Assembly (NCBI GenBank): GCA_035697145.1
Contig: DASSDL010000234.1
Coordinates: 30,457 to 94,456, forward strand
DNA from: DASQUK01 sp035697145
GTDB taxonomy: Bacteria; Actinomycetota; Acidimicrobiia; Acidimicrobiales; VFJN01
DNA length: 64,000 nt
Direction of reading: 5' to 3'
Shown: positions 63,240 through 64,000 of the stretch, piece by piece
How the letters are laid out: each line of letters starts with the position of its first letter
How positions within the stretch are numbered: position 1 is the stretch's first letter
The notes under the pieces: generated by a model
Seen by the model: only the letters and a program-made list of their open reading frames with translations
The model's database searches: none
Told to the model about the DNA's origin: nothing
Translations under genes and position numbers: made by a program

Positions 63240-64000
63240 GTCGTCGGCGGGAGCGACCACCGTCACCTCGGCCTGCACCCGGGCCCCGAACCACCCCAGC
63301 CGCGGCTGGTGGAGCGCCACCCACACCTCATAGAGACCCGGCTCTGCGGGCACCTCGAGCGGCACGTCGATCGCTGCCTGGCCGGCGGTCGGAACCACCC
63401 GGGGGAGGGGGACGCGGGGGTTGGGACGGGCCTTGCCCCGCTGGCCGTCCGTCACCCGGAACCACCGGGCCGCCACCTTGATCGGGCGCGGCAGCACCGA
63501 TGCGATCGGCCGGGACGAGCGGTTGACGACGCGGAGCGGGATCGCGCGGACCGTCCCGGCCACCATCTCCGGCGGGATCGTTCCCCGCATGCCGCAGCGG
63601 CCGGCGTCGTCGGCCTCGAGGGCGCGGCCCATCGCCGCCGCAGCGGCGGCAATCCGGGACGGCACCACGCGCACCGCCACCTCGGGCGGTGATGGCCGCC
63701 GCTCGGCCGGCCGGCGGGCCGACCGGTGTTGCTCGACGGCGCGCGCGGCGTTCGCCCCGAATCCCAGCGCCACCCCCCGGGCGAGTGCCGAGGGCGTGGC
63801 GAGGACGTCGTAGACCTCGAGGCAGGGAAGGGGGATCCGCTCGACGATCTCGAACGAAGCGAGGTCGACCACCAGCACCTCGGCCCGGTCGTCGTCGTGA
63901 TCGCGGTGGGCGTTGCCGCCCACGAGGGCCCAACCGCCGATCAGCGCCAGGCCCCTCGTGAACCGGCCGACCGACAGTTGCCGCGACACCCGGCCGGCGG
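63123..64000 (-). CDS. DUF4915/TIGR03032-like protein, 5' end beyond the window
   Basis: The frame is open to the right edge, so the N-terminus is missing. Visible parts are FTRGLALIGGWALVGGNAHR and EVLVVDLASFEIVERIPLPC, like the end of TIGR03032/DUF4915 proteins, and a C-terminal Ig-like module with IPLRVVNRSSRPIASVLPRP and AEPGLYEVWVALHQPRLGWF, like Wzt-type carbohydrate-binding domains. The last 39 codons overlap lysS and look non-native. A surface-polysaccharide role is possible. GTG 63989 would be an internal start. Confidence 0.6.
   Translation of the reverse strand, partial: AGRVSRQLSVGRFTRGLALIGGWALVGGNAHRDHDDDRAEVLVVDLASFEIVERIPLPCLEVYDVLATPSALARGVALGFGANAARAVEQHRSARRPAERRPSPPEVAVRVVPSRIAAAAAAMGRALEADDAGRCGMRGTIPPEMVAGTVRAIPLRVVNRSSRPIASVLPRPIKVAARWFRVTDGQRGKARPNPRVPLPRVVPTAGQAAIDVPLEVPAEPGLYEVWVALHQPRLGWFGARVQAEVTVVAPADDSSLLGAERGEQHDVANGVGVGEQHDEPVHADAQATGRR

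Overview
The window is about 70% GC with dense, mostly ATGA/GTGA-overlapping operons. It carries an ECF sigma factor/ZAS anti-sigma pair of the SigR/RsrA type, a DUF2342 zincin, a class F sortase and the gene order ftsH-folE-folP-folB-folK-DUF2520-panC-panD-...-coaX-lysS. The same order is known from Mycobacterium. This points to an actinobacterial chromosome; the Ccr gene and the inserted nad genes would suit a deep-branching class such as Acidimicrobiia, but that placement is inference.

Left core (1-11 kb): an ethylmalonyl-CoA module (epimerase end, ccr, thiolase), an alanine/proline-rich coiled-coil protein, an XRE/PIN toxin-antitoxin pair, topA, and an MFS-tmk-holB operon ending at tRNA-Thr(CGU).

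Accessory region (11.0-35.3 kb): a 24.3-kb element sits in the 3' half of tRNA-Thr. Perfect 58-bp direct repeats mark both ends (11010-11067 and 35248-35305). A tyrosine recombinase lies just inside the left end. A MobF relaxase-helicase, a DUF2637 membrane protein and plasmid-type hypothetical proteins lie near the right end. No FtsK/TraB-like pump was seen, so it looks mobilizable rather than self-transmissible. Its cargo includes a very large one-piece receptor/regulator (winged helix, BTAD, degenerate kinase, STAND NTPase, membrane span, solute-binding domain) facing a secreted zincin. It also holds metabolic genes (epoxide hydrolase, VOC, YceI-like, truncated haemoglobin, NmrA-like reductase), a LuxR-type LAL regulator, and several broken genes. 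Two promoters in it share a 19-bp palindrome and a short coupled leader ORF.

Right flank (35.3-39.7 kb): small accessory genes (Kelch-type lipoprotein, DUF6875 protein, RHH-like pair, TPR protein). The sequence beside attR resembles the left end of the element, which suggests an older insertion at the same site.

Right core (39.9-64 kb): a membrane-anchored DUF4015 protein, sigR/rsrA, a DUF2342 zincin, tilS-hpt-ftsH-folE-deoD, a TetR regulator, folate genes with a pseudophosphatase-like protein between folP and folB, DUF2520-panC-panD, nadB, a minus-strand surface operon (membrane GT-like protein, DUF4397 protein, sortase), nadC, coaX and lysS. Two fold-back palindromic elements lie here: between folB and folK, and at the end of nadC, where the element supplies the stop codon.
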